DNA of 64,000 nt from NCBI GenBank assembly GCA_050485485.1, contig JBJHBM010000003.1:1-64000 (forward strand), given 5' to 3'. The DNA comes from WHSO01 sp050485485 (GTDB lineage: Bacteria; Pseudomonadota; Alphaproteobacteria; SMXQ01). The translations under genes and the position numbers were made by a program. The notes beneath the pieces were generated by a model. That model was given only the letters and a program-made list of their open reading frames with translations. It had not been told where the DNA came from and ran no database searches. Numbering within the stretch: position 1 is the first letter of the stretch; every line of letters begins with the position of its first letter. Positions 1 through 8,520 of this stretch are shown here, one piece after another.

Positions 1-840
1 CTGGCCGAAGCTGAGATTGCGACGAAATTCGATCTCTCAGATGAAGAGCGCGAGCAGATGCTGCCGAGCGGCAAACAGCGCGTTCTCCACAACCGCATCC
101 ATTGGGCAAAATTCTATCTGACGAAGGCTGGACTGCTGGAAAGTCCCAAGCGCGGACGCTTTGCGATAACTCCGGCTGGGCAGCAGGTGCTGGCCAATCC
201 GCCCGCCAGCCTCGATACCAAGTACCTGCTTGCGATCCCGGCGTTTCGCGACTTCTACCGAGGTGGGGACGATTCCGAGGCGGTCACCGCGGCTGCCGAA
301 GTGGAGCCTCCGTCCGCGACGCCTGAGGAGGTGGTCGAAGCCGCATACAAAGCTGTCCACGCTGCACTGCGCGCAGACCTGCTGGATCGCATCCTTCAAA
401 ACAGCCCGAGCTTCTTCGAACAGGTCATCGTCGAACTTCTGGTGGCAATGGGCTACGGGGGCTCTCATCGCAATGCGTCCGAGCAACTTGGCAAATCGGG
501 CGACGGGGGCGTTGACGGCGTGATCAACGAGGATGTTCTCGGTCTCGATCGCGTCTACGTCCAAGCGAAACGATACGCCCCGGGAAGCGCGGTCGGGCGG
601 CCCGAGATCCAGGCATTCACCGGAAGTCTGGTCGGCCTCGGCGCGTCAAAGGGCGTTTTCGTGACGACCTCGACGTTCTCCGCCCAGGCCGTCGAGTTCG
701 CATCACGCATTCCGCAGCGTGTGATCCTGATTGACGGACGCCGCCTGACGGAGCTGATGGTCGAACACGGTGTCGGGGTGCGTTCCAGCCGCGTGCTTGA
801 GTTCAAGCGCCTGGACGAGGATTTCTTCTCGGAAGACTGA
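1..840 (+). CDS. mrr: Mrr-type type IV restriction endonuclease, 5' end outside the window
   Basis: This is the last 279 residues of an open frame that already runs at base 1, so the start lies outside the window. The N-terminal visible part resembles the Mrr winged-helix domain. The C-terminal half, from about residue 135, is a PD-(D/E)xK nuclease fold: a helix with Phe-Glu, then GKSGDGGVDG carrying the catalytic Asp, then QAKRY as the QxK motif. Mrr proteins cut modified or foreign DNA in the cytoplasm. The gene is less GC-rich than its neighbours and sits just beyond the 3' end of a tRNA gene, which suggests it is the edge of an acquired island. No methylase or partner gene is visible on this side. 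The family call is firm; the target specificity is unknown. Confidence 0.9.
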   Translation: MAEAEIATKFDLSDEEREQMLPSGKQRVLHNRIHWAKFYLTKAGLLESPKRGRFAITPAGQQVLANPPASLDTKYLLAIPAFRDFYRGGDDSEAVTAAAEVEPPSATPEEVVEAAYKAVHAALRADLLDRILQNSPSFFEQVIVELLVAMGYGGSHRNASEQLGKSGDGGVDGVINEDVLGLDRVYVQAKRYAPGSAVGRPEIQAFTGSLVGLGASKGVFVTTSTFSAQAVEFASRIPQRVILIDGRRLTELMVEHGVGVRSSRVLEFKRLDEDFFSED

Positions 841-1083
841 CGCCCGGCAAAGGGGATATCAATTCGGGTGGTAGGTCAGCGGCCGTTTCTGATTTGATTT
901 CGTATACTTAGGGTTCCGTACTGGCGCCGGTTCAGTCCAGAGGTCGAGAGAAAAACGGCGGAGAGAGAACGCTCGGAGCCGAGTGTGCCGGCGTCGCAGT
1001 CCAGAGCTTCGCGCCCGAACCGCGCGGTTCCTTGGCGTTTCAGCGCCGCGTCCGCGTGCGGAGAACGTTCGTCAGGGTAGAAA

Positions 1084-1177
1084 TGGCGGAGCGGGGGGGA
1101 TTCGAACCCCCGATACGGCTTTTGGGCCGTATAACGGTTTAGCAAACCGCCGCCTTCAGCCTCTCGGCCACCGCTCC
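1084..1177 (-). tRNA. tRNA-Ser(GCT)
   Basis: Read on the minus strand, the sequence folds as a class II tRNA. The acceptor stem GGAGCGG pairs with CCGCTCC, the T-loop is GGTTCGAATCC, and a long variable arm (TACGGC paired with GCCGTA) is typical of serine tRNAs. The anticodon is GCT (plus-strand bases 1141-1143), reading AGC and AGU codons. The 3' CCA is encoded (1084-1086). Confidence 0.95.
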
Positions 1178-1188
1178 TCCGGGCCCCG

Positions 1189-1217
1189 TTTCTAAAGGCC
1201 GCACCCCACCCTGTCAA
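1189..1217 (-). promoter_or_regulatory. Promoter of tRNA-Ser
   Basis: On the minus strand there is a perfect TTGACA -35 box (1217-1212), a 17-base spacer and TAGAAA (1194-1189) as a -10 box. Transcription would start a few bases before the mature tRNA end at 1177. The -35 box overlaps the last bases of the dehydrogenase gene that ends at 1214. Confidence 0.7.
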
Positions 1218-2200
1218 CGACGCCCCCCGGGCCCGGGCGGGGCGCCGACCACGTTGCGGGGCGCGCCCGCCGCGAAGGCCTCGATATTGCCGACGAGCTG
1301 GTCCGCCAGCGCCGCGATCGCCGCGCGGCTGGCCCAGGCGACGTGGGGCGTCACGATCACGTCCGGGCGCCGTGCGAGCGCCATCAGGGGATGGCCGGCG
1401 GGCGGCGGCTCGGCGTCGGCGACGTCGATCCCCGCCCCGGCGACCCATCCGGCCTCGAGCGCCGCCGCCAGCGCCGCCACGTCGATCAGGCCGCCGCGCG
1501 CGGTGTTGACCACGATCGGGCGGCGCGCCATCGCCGCGAACTCGGCGGGCCCCAGCAGGTGGCGCGTGCCGGCATCGAGCGGGCAGTGGAGCGTGATCAC
1601 GTCGCTCCGCGCCAGTATCTCCGCGAACGGCACGCGGCCCGGACGCACCGCGGCGGCGCCCCTGCGCTCGGACAGCAGCACCTCCATGCCGAGCGCGCCG
1701 CCCAGGCGCGCCACAGCCGCACCGATCGAGCCCGCTCCCACCACGCCGAGCGTCGCTCCCGCGAGGTCATGGATGGGATGGTCGAAGAAGCAGAACTGGC
1801 CCGCGCGCTGCCACGCGCCCGCCTTCACGGCCTCGCGATAGGCGACGAGGCTGCGCCGCAGCGCGAACACGAGGGCGAAGACGTGCTCCGGCACGCTGGT
1901 CGCGGCATAGCCGCGCACGTTGGACACGACGATGCCGCGCGCCTGCGCCGCGCCGAGGTCGACGATGTCCGTCCCCGTCGCCGCCACCGCGATCATGCGC
2001 AGCGCCGGCAGCGCGGCGATGGCGTCCGCCGTCATCGGCACCTTGTTGGTGACGACGATGGTGGCGTCCCCGCAGCGCGCGACCACCTGTTCGGGCGCGG
2101 TGCGGGCATGGTCGGTCCAGTGGTGCGGGAACGCCGGCCGCCGGACCTCCACGTCCGCCGGGATCGTGGCGCGGTCGAGGAAGACGATGCGATGCTCCAT
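1214..2200 (-). CDS. D-isomer-specific 2-hydroxyacid dehydrogenase (hydroxypyruvate reductase-like)
   Basis: The 328-residue protein matches the NAD(P)-dependent D-2-hydroxyacid dehydrogenase family, which interconverts 2-oxoacids and D-2-hydroxyacids in the cytosol. The central Rossmann segment carries GVVGAGSIG. The three catalytic residues are visible: Arg in NTARGG, Glu in DVADAEPP and His in TPHVAW. The start is ATG at 2200. The gene follows the molybdenum hydroxylase gene by only 32 bases on the same strand, so the two are probably co-transcribed. Overall sequence is closest in feel to glycerate/hydroxypyruvate reductases, but the substrate cannot be read from the sequence. Confidence 0.88.
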   Translation of the reverse strand: MEHRIVFLDRATIPADVEVRRPAFPHHWTDHARTAPEQVVARCGDATIVVTNKVPMTADAIAALPALRMIAVAATGTDIVDLGAAQARGIVVSNVRGYAATSVPEHVFALVFALRRSLVAYREAVKAGAWQRAGQFCFFDHPIHDLAGATLGVVGAGSIGAAVARLGGALGMEVLLSERRGAAAVRPGRVPFAEILARSDVITLHCPLDAGTRHLLGPAEFAAMARRPIVVNTARGGLIDVAALAAALEAGWVAGAGIDVADAEPPPAGHPLMALARRPDVIVTPHVAWASRAAIAALADQLVGNIEAFAAGAPRNVVGAPPGPGGRR

Positions 2201-2232
2201 GGCGGCGCGGGCGTCCGGACGTTACCCGAACG

Positions 2233-4569
2233 TCAGGCCGCCGCCCGCGCCTTCGCGTCGCGGATCAGCCGCCACAGCGCTTCGGGCGTCGCCGGCATCG
2301 GCACGTCGCGGATGCCGTAGGCCGAGAGTGCATCGGCAAGCGCGCCCGCGACCGCCGGCAGCGCGCCGACGTTGCCCGCCTCGCCCGCCCCCTTGACGCC
2401 GAGCGGATTGGTCTTGGTGGGCACCGGGTTGCTCTCGACGTGGATGGAGGCGAAGTCGGCCGCATGCGGCATGGCGTAATCCATGAACGAGCCGGTCAGG
2501 AGCTGTCCGGTCTCCGGGTCGAAGCGGATCTGCTCCATCAGAATCTGGCCCACGCCCTGGGCCACGCCCCCCTGGATCTGGCCGTGGAGCAGCAGCGGGT
2601 TCATCACCGTGCCGACGTCGTCCACCACGTTGTAGGCGATCATCTCGACGCGGCCGGTCTCCTCGTCCACCTCCAGCTCGCAGACATGGCAACCGTTGGG
2701 ATAATTATTGACCGGGTTGTGATAGACGGTGGTCTCGATCAGCCCCGGCTCCATCCCCGGCGGCAGCTGCTTGGGGTTGACCGCGAGCTTCGCCACCTCC
2801 CTGATGGTGAGCGAACGGTTCGACCTCGCGCTCGCGAACACGCCCTCGGCGAATCCCACGTCTTCGAGCGGCACCTCCAGATGGTGCGCGGCGATGCGCC
2901 GGCCCTTCTCGATCACCTTGTCGGAAGCGCCCAGCAGCGCGGAGCCGCCGATGGTGGCCGAGCGCGACCCTCCGGTGCCCTCCCCCATGGCCACCATGTC
3001 GGTATCGCCCTGGGCATAGTGCACGTCCTTGGGATCGAGCCCGAGACGGTCGCACACCAGCTGCTTGAAGACGGTCTCGTGCCCCTGCCCCTGGTTGATG
3101 GCTCCCGACAGGATCGTGCAGGTGCCGGCGCGGTCGAAGCGGATCTCCCCCATCTCGTAGCCGGGCGCGGCGGCGCGCTCGATCGAGTTGGAGACGCCGA
3201 GGCCGCGCAGCTTGCCGCGCTTGCGCGCCTCGGCGCGCCGCTTCTCGAATCCGGCGCGGTCGCCCATCTTGAGGGCAAGGTCCATGTTCTTCTCGAACTC
3301 GCCGCAGTCGTAGGTGAAGGTCAGGCCGGTCTTGAAGGGCATGGCGTCGGGCGGAATGATGTTGCGGCGGCGGATCTCCACCTTGTCGATGCCCAGTTCC
3401 CCCGCGGCGATGTCGATGATGCGCTCGCACAGGTAGGCGGCCTCGGGCCGGCCGTTGCCGCGGTAGGGCCGCATCGGGTTGGTGTTGGTGAAGACGGTGG
3501 TGACGTCGGCGTGGATCGCCGGTGTGCGATAGACCCCGGCGACCGAGCCGATGTTGCCGGTGGAAGAGGTGTCGCCGCCGGTCTGCAGGTAGGCGCCGAG
3601 GGCGACGACGTTCTTCACGCGCAGGGCTAGGAACCGGCCGTCCTTGTCGAGCGCGAGGCTCACGTCGGAGACGTTGTCGCGCCCGCCCGCGTCGGCCAGG
3701 AACGATTCGGAGCGCGTCGCCGTCCATTTCACCGGGCGGCCCACAACGCGCGAGGCGAACAGCACCAGCGCCACCTCGTTGTAGACCGCCGACTTGTTGC
3801 CGAAGCTGCCGCCCACGTCGCCGGAGATCACCCGCACCTTGCTTTCGGGCACCCGCAGGGTCTCGGAAAGCTCGCGGCGGTACGTGTGGCCGCGCTGCAG
3901 CGTCGTGTAGATGGTATAGCGGTCCTCGGCGGCGTCGTAGATGCCGAGCGCCGCGCGCGGCTCCATCGCCGCCGCGTAGACGCGGCTGATGACGAACCGG
4001 TGCGACACCACGTGGTCGGCGCGGGCGAAGGCCGCGTCCACGGCGGCCTTGTCGCCGAACTCGTGATGGAAGCAGACGTTGTTGGGGCAATCATCCCACA
4101 CCAGCGGCGCGCCGTCCTCGAGCGCCGCGCCGGTCTCGACCACCGCCGGTAGCGGCTCGTAGTCCACCTCCACCAGGTCGGCGGCGTCCTGTGCCTGGGC
4201 GCGCGTCTCCGCGACCACGAAGGCGACCGGGTCGCCGACCCAGCGTGCCCGGTCCGTCACCAGTGCCGGATAGGGCGGCCGGTACATCGGCGCCCCGTCG
4301 GGGCGCTTCCAGGCACTCTTCGAAACCGGCAGGTCGCCGTAGCCGGATGCCGCCCAGTCGGCGCCGGTCAGGATCGCGAGGACGCCCGGCGCGGCTTTCG
4401 CCGCTTCGGCGCGGACCGCGAGGATGCGGGCATGCGCATGGGGCGAACGCACCACGACGCCGAAAACCATGCCCGGCGCCTGCCGGTCGTCGGCGTAGCG
4501 CCCGCCGCCGCGCAACAGGCGCTGGTCCTCGAACCGCGTGACCGGCTGACCCAATGCATATTTGCCCAT
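2233..4569 (-). CDS. Xanthine dehydrogenase-family molybdopterin-binding large subunit (CoxL-like)
   Basis: This 778-residue protein is a molybdenum hydroxylase catalytic subunit. The N-terminal a/b-hammerhead domain (about residues 10-130) is followed by the two molybdopterin-binding domains. A PYRGNGR motif stands where true form I CO dehydrogenases have AYRCSFR, so a CO dehydrogenase role is unlikely. The C-terminal GVKGAGEAG holds the expected catalytic Glu. I start at ATG 4569 because GGGAGG lies just upstream; an in-frame start at 4596 has no such site. The [2Fe-2S] and FAD subunits that normally accompany this family are absent on both sides. The substrate is unknown. Confidence 0.88.
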   Translation of the reverse strand: MGKYALGQPVTRFEDQRLLRGGGRYADDRQAPGMVFGVVVRSPHAHARILAVRAEAAKAAPGVLAILTGADWAASGYGDLPVSKSAWKRPDGAPMYRPPYPALVTDRARWVGDPVAFVVAETRAQAQDAADLVEVDYEPLPAVVETGAALEDGAPLVWDDCPNNVCFHHEFGDKAAVDAAFARADHVVSHRFVISRVYAAAMEPRAALGIYDAAEDRYTIYTTLQRGHTYRRELSETLRVPESKVRVISGDVGGSFGNKSAVYNEVALVLFASRVVGRPVKWTATRSESFLADAGGRDNVSDVSLALDKDGRFLALRVKNVVALGAYLQTGGDTSSTGNIGSVAGVYRTPAIHADVTTVFTNTNPMRPYRGNGRPEAAYLCERIIDIAAGELGIDKVEIRRRNIIPPDAMPFKTGLTFTYDCGEFEKNMDLALKMGDRAGFEKRRAEARKRGKLRGLGVSNSIERAAAPGYEMGEIRFDRAGTCTILSGAINQGQGHETVFKQLVCDRLGLDPKDVHYAQGDTDMVAMGEGTGGSRSATIGGSALLGASDKVIEKGRRIAAHHLEVPLEDVGFAEGVFASARSNRSLTIREVAKLAVNPKQLPPGMEPGLIETTVYHNPVNNYPNGCHVCELEVDEETGRVEMIAYNVVDDVGTVMNPLLLHGQIQGGVAQGVGQILMEQIRFDPETGQLLTGSFMDYAMPHAADFASIHVESNPVPTKTNPLGVKGAGEAGNVGALPAVAGALADALSAYGIRDVPMPATPEALWRLIRDAKARAAA

Positions 4570-4708
4570 GCTTGCCTCCCTCCCGTCCCGCACCACGGCG
4601 GGCGTCTCGATATGACGGACACGCCCGCATCATACCGGGCGGCGCCGGGTCCGGGAACCGCGTGGAGGCGGCAGGAAGGGATAAAGGAGAAGAGAAAAGA
4701 GGGCGGCT

Positions 4709-5152
4709 TCAGACCGCCTCGGACCACAGGCGGTAGGCGTCCTTCATGCGCTCGAGGGCGGCGGACAGCGCGGCGGCGCCGGCACCGTCTTCCTGCAGCG
4801 CGTGATAGGCGTCGCGGGCCTCGACGAAGGCGACCCAAAGCTCCGCCTGCCGCAACGCTGTGACGGCACGGCGGTCGTGACGGCTGCGCTCCGTCGCCTC
4901 GACCTCGGCAAGCAGCGTCTTGAGGCGGGCCGCCGTCTGGTGCGCGCCGGCGGCATAGGCATGGGTGAAGGCCGCGAGAATCTTGTCGGTGAGGCGCCGG
5001 TCGTAGCACGGCGTGCCGAAACGCTCCGCCGCCAGCGCCGCCGCCGGTCCGCCGCGGCGACCGCCGCCACGTGTCCCTAAAACCCTGCTGCCGCCATCGG
5101 CCATCGCTGCCATCCGTTCCGTCGGTGTGCCATCGGAATCCGACGCCTGCAT
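4709..5152 (-). CDS. Hypothetical protein, helical
   Basis: I do not recognise this 147-residue protein. The first 35 residues are rich in Gly and Arg and may not be translated; internal Met codons at 5113 and 5104 are alternative starts. From about residue 40 it is Ala-rich and predicted helical with charged heptad-like spacing, ending WSEAV, and it has no transmembrane segment. It lies divergent from the 67-residue gene at 5299 and upstream of the molybdenum hydroxylase gene, separated by 139 bases. Codon choice with G or C at third positions fits real coding sequence. Confidence 0.6.
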   Translation of the reverse strand: MQASDSDGTPTERMAAMADGGSRVLGTRGGGRRGGPAAALAAERFGTPCYDRRLTDKILAAFTHAYAAGAHQTAARLKTLLAEVEATERSRHDRRAVTALRQAELWVAFVEARDAYHALQEDGAGAAALSAALERMKDAYRLWSEAV

Positions 5153-5298
5153 GCAAGCCTAGGACACCATGCTTAACGATCGGTGAAGACGCACCCCGCA
5201 CGGGACGTGCGGAATCTCGTCCCGAATTTTACGCAATCTTTACGGACCGCTTCCGACAATTCCTACGGCGGAGTAGTTCAGAAATAGGGAGACGCACC

Positions 5299-5502
5299 AT
5301 GCCCCTGTCGAACAAGAGCATCGAGGCCCTGCTGGACCTCATCGAGATCAAGCTGAGTTACATCGAGGTCAGCGACCGAGAGGACGCGCGGGAAGTCAAG
5401 GTACTGCAGAGGGCACGCGCCGAACTGCGCGCGCTCGCGGGGCTGCCGGCGCAAGCCGAGATCGTTCCCCTGCCGGTCGCCCGCCAGGCCCGCGCGGTCT
5501 AA
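5299..5502 (+). CDS. Small conserved hypothetical protein
   Basis: This 67-residue acidic-to-neutral protein starts at ATG 5299 behind a GGGAGA ribosome site. Residues 1-45 look like a helical hairpin (LLDLIEIKLSYIEV, then an Arg/Glu-rich helix), and the tail is Pro/Ala-rich. I cannot assign a function. A longer in-frame extension upstream to 5071 has no ribosome site and runs antisense to the neighbouring gene, so I reject it. The gene is convergent with the first GST gene, with only 12 bases between their stop codons. Confidence 0.6.
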   Translation: MPLSNKSIEALLDLIEIKLSYIEVSDREDAREVKVLQRARAELRALAGLPAQAEIVPLPVARQARAV

Positions 5503-5514
5503 CCGTGGCGTGAT

Positions 5515-6147
5515 CTAATCGTCTCGGGGCGGTATGCCGTAGCCCCGGACGGTCGCGGGACGATCCGCGACACGGGCGAACCACATCGCCAACATCGGCC
5601 AGCGGTCGAGCGCGATGCCGTGCATCCCGTGGCGCTCGATCCAGGTCCAGGCCGCGATGTCGGCGATGGAATAGTCGTCCCCCGCGAGCCAGGCCCTGTC
5701 CTCCAGCACGCCGCCGAGAACGCCGTAGAGGCGCTCGAGCTCGGTCCGGTAGTCGTCGAGCATCGGCGCCGGCTTGCCGGCCTCGCGCAGGCGCACCAGC
5801 CAGTGGACCTGCATGGCGATATGCGTGACCTGGGTCGAGGCGAAGAACAGCCATTTCAGCGCCTCGATGCGGGCGAGCGAATCCGCGGGCAGCAGGCGGC
5901 CCGACTTCTCCGCGACATAGAGCAGGATCGCGCCCGATTCGAACACCGCGAGGGGCCGCCCGTCGCCGCCATCGCCGTCCACCAGGACCGGGATGCGGCC
6001 GTTGGGGTTCAGGGCGAGGAACTCGGCCGACTTGTGCGCGCGGCGCACGAAATCGACCGCATGGACCCTATAGGGCAGACCCGACTCCTCGAGAGCGATG
6101 GCGGCCTTGCGGCCGTTCGGCGTCTGCCGGCTGTAGAGATCGAGCAC
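5515..6147 (-). CDS. Glutathione S-transferase (array member 1)
   Basis: This 210-residue cytosolic GST-fold protein has an N-terminal thioredoxin-like domain (about 1-80) with RQTPNGRKA near the start, the glutathione-site NPNGRIPVLVD and ESGAILLYVAEKSGR, followed by an all-helical C-terminal domain with DYSIADIAAW. I start at GTG 6147 because AGGAGAGGGG precedes it; the frame extends to 6264, but the extra Arg-rich residues run into the CsbD gene. It is the last gene of a five-member GST run on the minus strand. TPNG at the active site fits the Nu/YfcG-like class, which often has disulfide-reductase activity; the real substrate is unknown. Confidence 0.88.
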   Translation of the reverse strand: MLDLYSRQTPNGRKAAIALEESGLPYRVHAVDFVRRAHKSAEFLALNPNGRIPVLVDGDGGDGRPLAVFESGAILLYVAEKSGRLLPADSLARIEALKWLFFASTQVTHIAMQVHWLVRLREAGKPAPMLDDYRTELERLYGVLGGVLEDRAWLAGDDYSIADIAAWTWIERHGMHGIALDRWPMLAMWFARVADRPATVRGYGIPPRDD

Positions 6148-6181
6148 CTCTCCCCCTCTCCTGCGTGACCGGACGCGCCGG

Positions 6182-6373
6182 TCACGGATTCCAGTTACTG
6201 ACCTGCTTCTCGGCCTCTTCCTTGGCGACGCCGTAACGTTCCTGGATGCGGCCGACCAGCGCATCGCGCTTGCCTTCCACCTTCCTGAGATCGTCGTCGG
6301 TGAGCTTGCCCCACTGCTGCTTGGCCTTGCCCTGGAGCTGCTTCCAGTTGCCTTCGATCTGATCCCGGTTCAT
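6182..6373 (-). CDS. CsbD family stress protein
   Basis: This 63-residue hydrophilic protein begins MNRDQIEGNWKQLQGKAK and continues WGKLTDDDL, the hallmark of the CsbD (YjbJ-like) family of small general-stress proteins. The family forms a helical bundle, its biochemical function is unknown, and it is typically induced in stationary phase or by osmotic stress. A GGAG site precedes ATG 6373. The gene sits between two GST genes on the same strand, 34 bases before the last GST gene and 121 bases after the previous one, suggesting a stress-related operon. Confidence 0.9.
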   Translation of the reverse strand: MNRDQIEGNWKQLQGKAKQQWGKLTDDDLRKVEGKRDALVGRIQERYGVAKEEAEKQVSNWNP

Positions 6374-6494
6374 GGGCGGTCTCCTTCGGTTCGGCGCGGA
6401 CGGAGCGTGCGCGCCTACCAGACCAACGCGCGCAGTGCCGGCCCGTTCCTGAAAACGAAGCGCCAAGCCACGAACGTAGCGCATCGCCGTCCCG

Positions 6495-7136
6495 CTAAAG
6501 GTCGTCGTCGCGCGGCGGCACGTCGAGACCGCGCACCACGGCGAGGCGCGCGCCCACACGCCCGAACCATGCCGCCAGCGCCGGGTATGCCGCGAGGTCG
6601 ATTTCCTGCATGCGGTGGCGGTAGATCCAGGGATAGGCGGCGATGTCCGCGATCGAATAATCCGTTCCCGCGAGATAGGGCCGGCCATCGGACAGGCCCA
6701 GTTCCAGCGCGCCGTAGACGCGCGCGTTCTCCTCCTTCCATACGTCGAGCAGATCGTGCGGCCGGCCCGCATCGCGCAGGCGCACCAGCCAGTGCACCTG
6801 CATCCCGGTGAAGGTGACGTGGGTGGAAGCGTACATCAGCCATTTGAGGGTCTCGGCGCGCCCGCGCGTGTCCGCCGGCAGCAGGCGGCCCGACTTCTCG
6901 GCCAGATAGATCAGGATGGCGCCCGACTCGAACACCGTGACGGGCCGCCCGCCCGGTCCGTCGTCGTCCGCGATCGCCGGAATCCGCCCCTGCGGGTTGA
7001 GCGCCAGGAACCACGGCTGCTTCTGCTCGCCGGCGGCGAGGTCCACGGGCCGCGCGCGGTATGGGAGCCCCGTCTCCTCCAGCATGATGGACGCCTTGCG
7101 GCCGTTGGAGGTGGCCTTGGCGTAGAGCGTGATCAC
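6495..7136 (-). CDS. Glutathione S-transferase (array member 2)
   Basis: The protein has 213 residues with the GST two-domain fold. KATSNGRKAS in the first helix-turn replaces the TPNG of its neighbours, NPQGRIPAI and ESGAILIYLAEKSGRLLP form the glutathione site, and DYSIADIAAYPW lies in the helical domain. It begins with GTG at 7136, inside the stop of the preceding GST gene (GTGA overlap, 7133-7136), so translation is probably coupled. By eye its C-terminal half is closest to array member 1 (shared MQVHWLVRLR), suggesting these two arose from one duplication. Confidence 0.88.
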   Translation of the reverse strand: MITLYAKATSNGRKASIMLEETGLPYRARPVDLAAGEQKQPWFLALNPQGRIPAIADDDGPGGRPVTVFESGAILIYLAEKSGRLLPADTRGRAETLKWLMYASTHVTFTGMQVHWLVRLRDAGRPHDLLDVWKEENARVYGALELGLSDGRPYLAGTDYSIADIAAYPWIYRHRMQEIDLAAYPALAAWFGRVGARLAVVRGLDVPPRDDDL

Positions 7137-7825
7137 CGGCGCTCGAACTGGGTCCGGCCGAACATGATATCCCACGCCTTGTCGTCGAGCGGCGTATGGG
7201 GTGCGTCCGCCAGAATCTTCACGCCCGCCTGCACGGCGGGGCGCGCGTGGATCGCGTCGAACCAGCGCTTGACGTTGGGGAAGTCGTCGTGGTTCACGCC
7301 GCGCCGCTCGGGCGAGAGGCACCACGGCCAGATCGCGATGTCGGCGATGGTGTAGTCCGGCCCCGCGATGTATGCGCTGTCGCCGAGGCGACGGTCCATG
7401 ACGCCGTAGAGCCGCTTGACCTCGTTGCCGTAGCGCTCGATGGCATAGGGAATCTTCTCGCGGGCATACTGCATGAAGTGGTTGGCCTGGCCGAACATCG
7501 GGCCGACGCCGCCCATCTGGAACATCAGCCACTGCAGGGTGGCGGCCCGCCCGGCCGGGTCGGACGGCAGCAGCTTGCCGGTCTTCTCCGCGAGATAGAT
7601 CAGGATCGCGCCCGATTCGAACAGGGCGAGCGGCTGTCCGCCCGGCCCGTCCTGATCGACGATGGCCGGAATCTTGTTGTTGGGCGAGATATTCAGGAAC
7701 TCGGGCCGGAACTGGTCGCCCTTGCGGATGTCGATCGGGTGGTCGCGATGGGCGAGCCCGGTCTCCTCCAGCATGATATGGACCTTGCGGCCGTTGGGCG
7801 TGGTCCAGGAGTAAAGGTCGATCAT
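7133..7825 (-). CDS. Glutathione S-transferase, YfcG/Nu-class-like (array member 3)
   Basis: This 230-residue GST begins MIDLYSWTTPNGRKV. The Thr-Pro-Asn-Gly motif is that of Nu-class enzymes such as YfcG, which use Thr/Asn rather than Tyr/Ser and act as disulfide reductases on glutathione adducts. SPNNKIPAIVD and ESGAILIYLAEKTGKLLP follow. The helical domain carries DYTIADIAIWPW. It starts at ATG 7825, 31 bases after member 4, and overlaps member 2 by four bases. The longest C-terminal tail of the set (about 12 residues more) is found here. Substrate unknown. Confidence 0.9.
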   Translation of the reverse strand: MIDLYSWTTPNGRKVHIMLEETGLAHRDHPIDIRKGDQFRPEFLNISPNNKIPAIVDQDGPGGQPLALFESGAILIYLAEKTGKLLPSDPAGRAATLQWLMFQMGGVGPMFGQANHFMQYAREKIPYAIERYGNEVKRLYGVMDRRLGDSAYIAGPDYTIADIAIWPWCLSPERRGVNHDDFPNVKRWFDAIHARPAVQAGVKILADAPHTPLDDKAWDIMFGRTQFERR

Positions 7826-7856
7826 CTCCGGCCCTCCGGTCCCGTCGGGCGTTCCC

Positions 7857-8507
7857 TCATGCCGCCGCGACCATCTTGCGGATCGCGTCGGTCCGGGCCT
7901 TGGCGCGCTGGGTCGCGGGACGCGCCTTCACGCGCTCGAACCAGCGGGCGACGTTCGGATAGTCGTCGAGGGTGCCGTCCCAGCGCCCGATGGTGCCGCA
8001 GTGAGGCCACAGCGCCATGTCCGCGATCGAATAGTCCGCGCCCGCGATGTAGTCCGTCGCGGCAAGCCGCGTGTCGGCCACGCCCAACAGGCGGCGGGCC
8101 TCCTTGGTGTAGCGCGTGACCGGATAGTCGCTGTCGGGCTGGTCGCGGGTTTCCACGAACTCGGCGGCGACCGTGAACATGGAGCCGGGTCCCGCCGCGG
8201 TCCACATCAGCCACTGCACGACGTCGAACCAGGCACGGTCGTCGGCGGGGCGGAAGCGGCCCGACTTCTCCGCGAGGTAGATCAGGATGGCTCCCGATTC
8301 GAACACCGTGACCGGCTTGCCCGCCGGCCCTTCGCGATCCACGATGGCCGGCACCTTGCCGTTGGGGTTGAGGGCGAGGTGGGCGGGCGTCTTCTGCTCC
8401 TTGCGGCGCAGGTTGACGATGTGCTCCTCGAACGGCAGCCCGGTCTCCTCCAGCATCATGTAGACCTTGAGGTTGTTGCCGCTCTGCCAACAGTAGAAAT
8501 CGATCAT
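7857..8507 (-). CDS. Glutathione S-transferase (array member 4)
   Basis: This 216-residue GST-fold protein begins MIDFYCWQSGNNLKVYMM, so the usual TPNG active-site motif is changed to SGNN. NPNGKVPAIVD and ESGAILIYLAEKSGRFRP keep the glutathione-binding strand and turn, and DYSIADMALWPH lies in the C-terminal domain. It lies 13 bases from member 5 on the same strand. The divergent catalytic loop makes a change of chemistry or substrate plausible, but nothing in the sequence identifies it. Confidence 0.87.
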   Translation of the reverse strand: MIDFYCWQSGNNLKVYMMLEETGLPFEEHIVNLRRKEQKTPAHLALNPNGKVPAIVDREGPAGKPVTVFESGAILIYLAEKSGRFRPADDRAWFDVVQWLMWTAAGPGSMFTVAAEFVETRDQPDSDYPVTRYTKEARRLLGVADTRLAATDYIAGADYSIADMALWPHCGTIGRWDGTLDDYPNVARWFERVKARPATQRAKARTDAIRKMVAAA

Positions 8508-8520
8508 CGTCCCCTCTCCC

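Noticed and set aside
876..1448. A 190-codon minus-strand frame spanning the tRNA region
   Set aside because: It runs through the tRNA-Ser gene and into the end of the dehydrogenase gene in another frame; it is Arg/Gly-rich with no family match.
2233..4569. Aerobic CO dehydrogenase (coxL)
   Set aside because: The active-site loop is PYRGNGR and not AYRCSFR, and coxM and coxS are missing.
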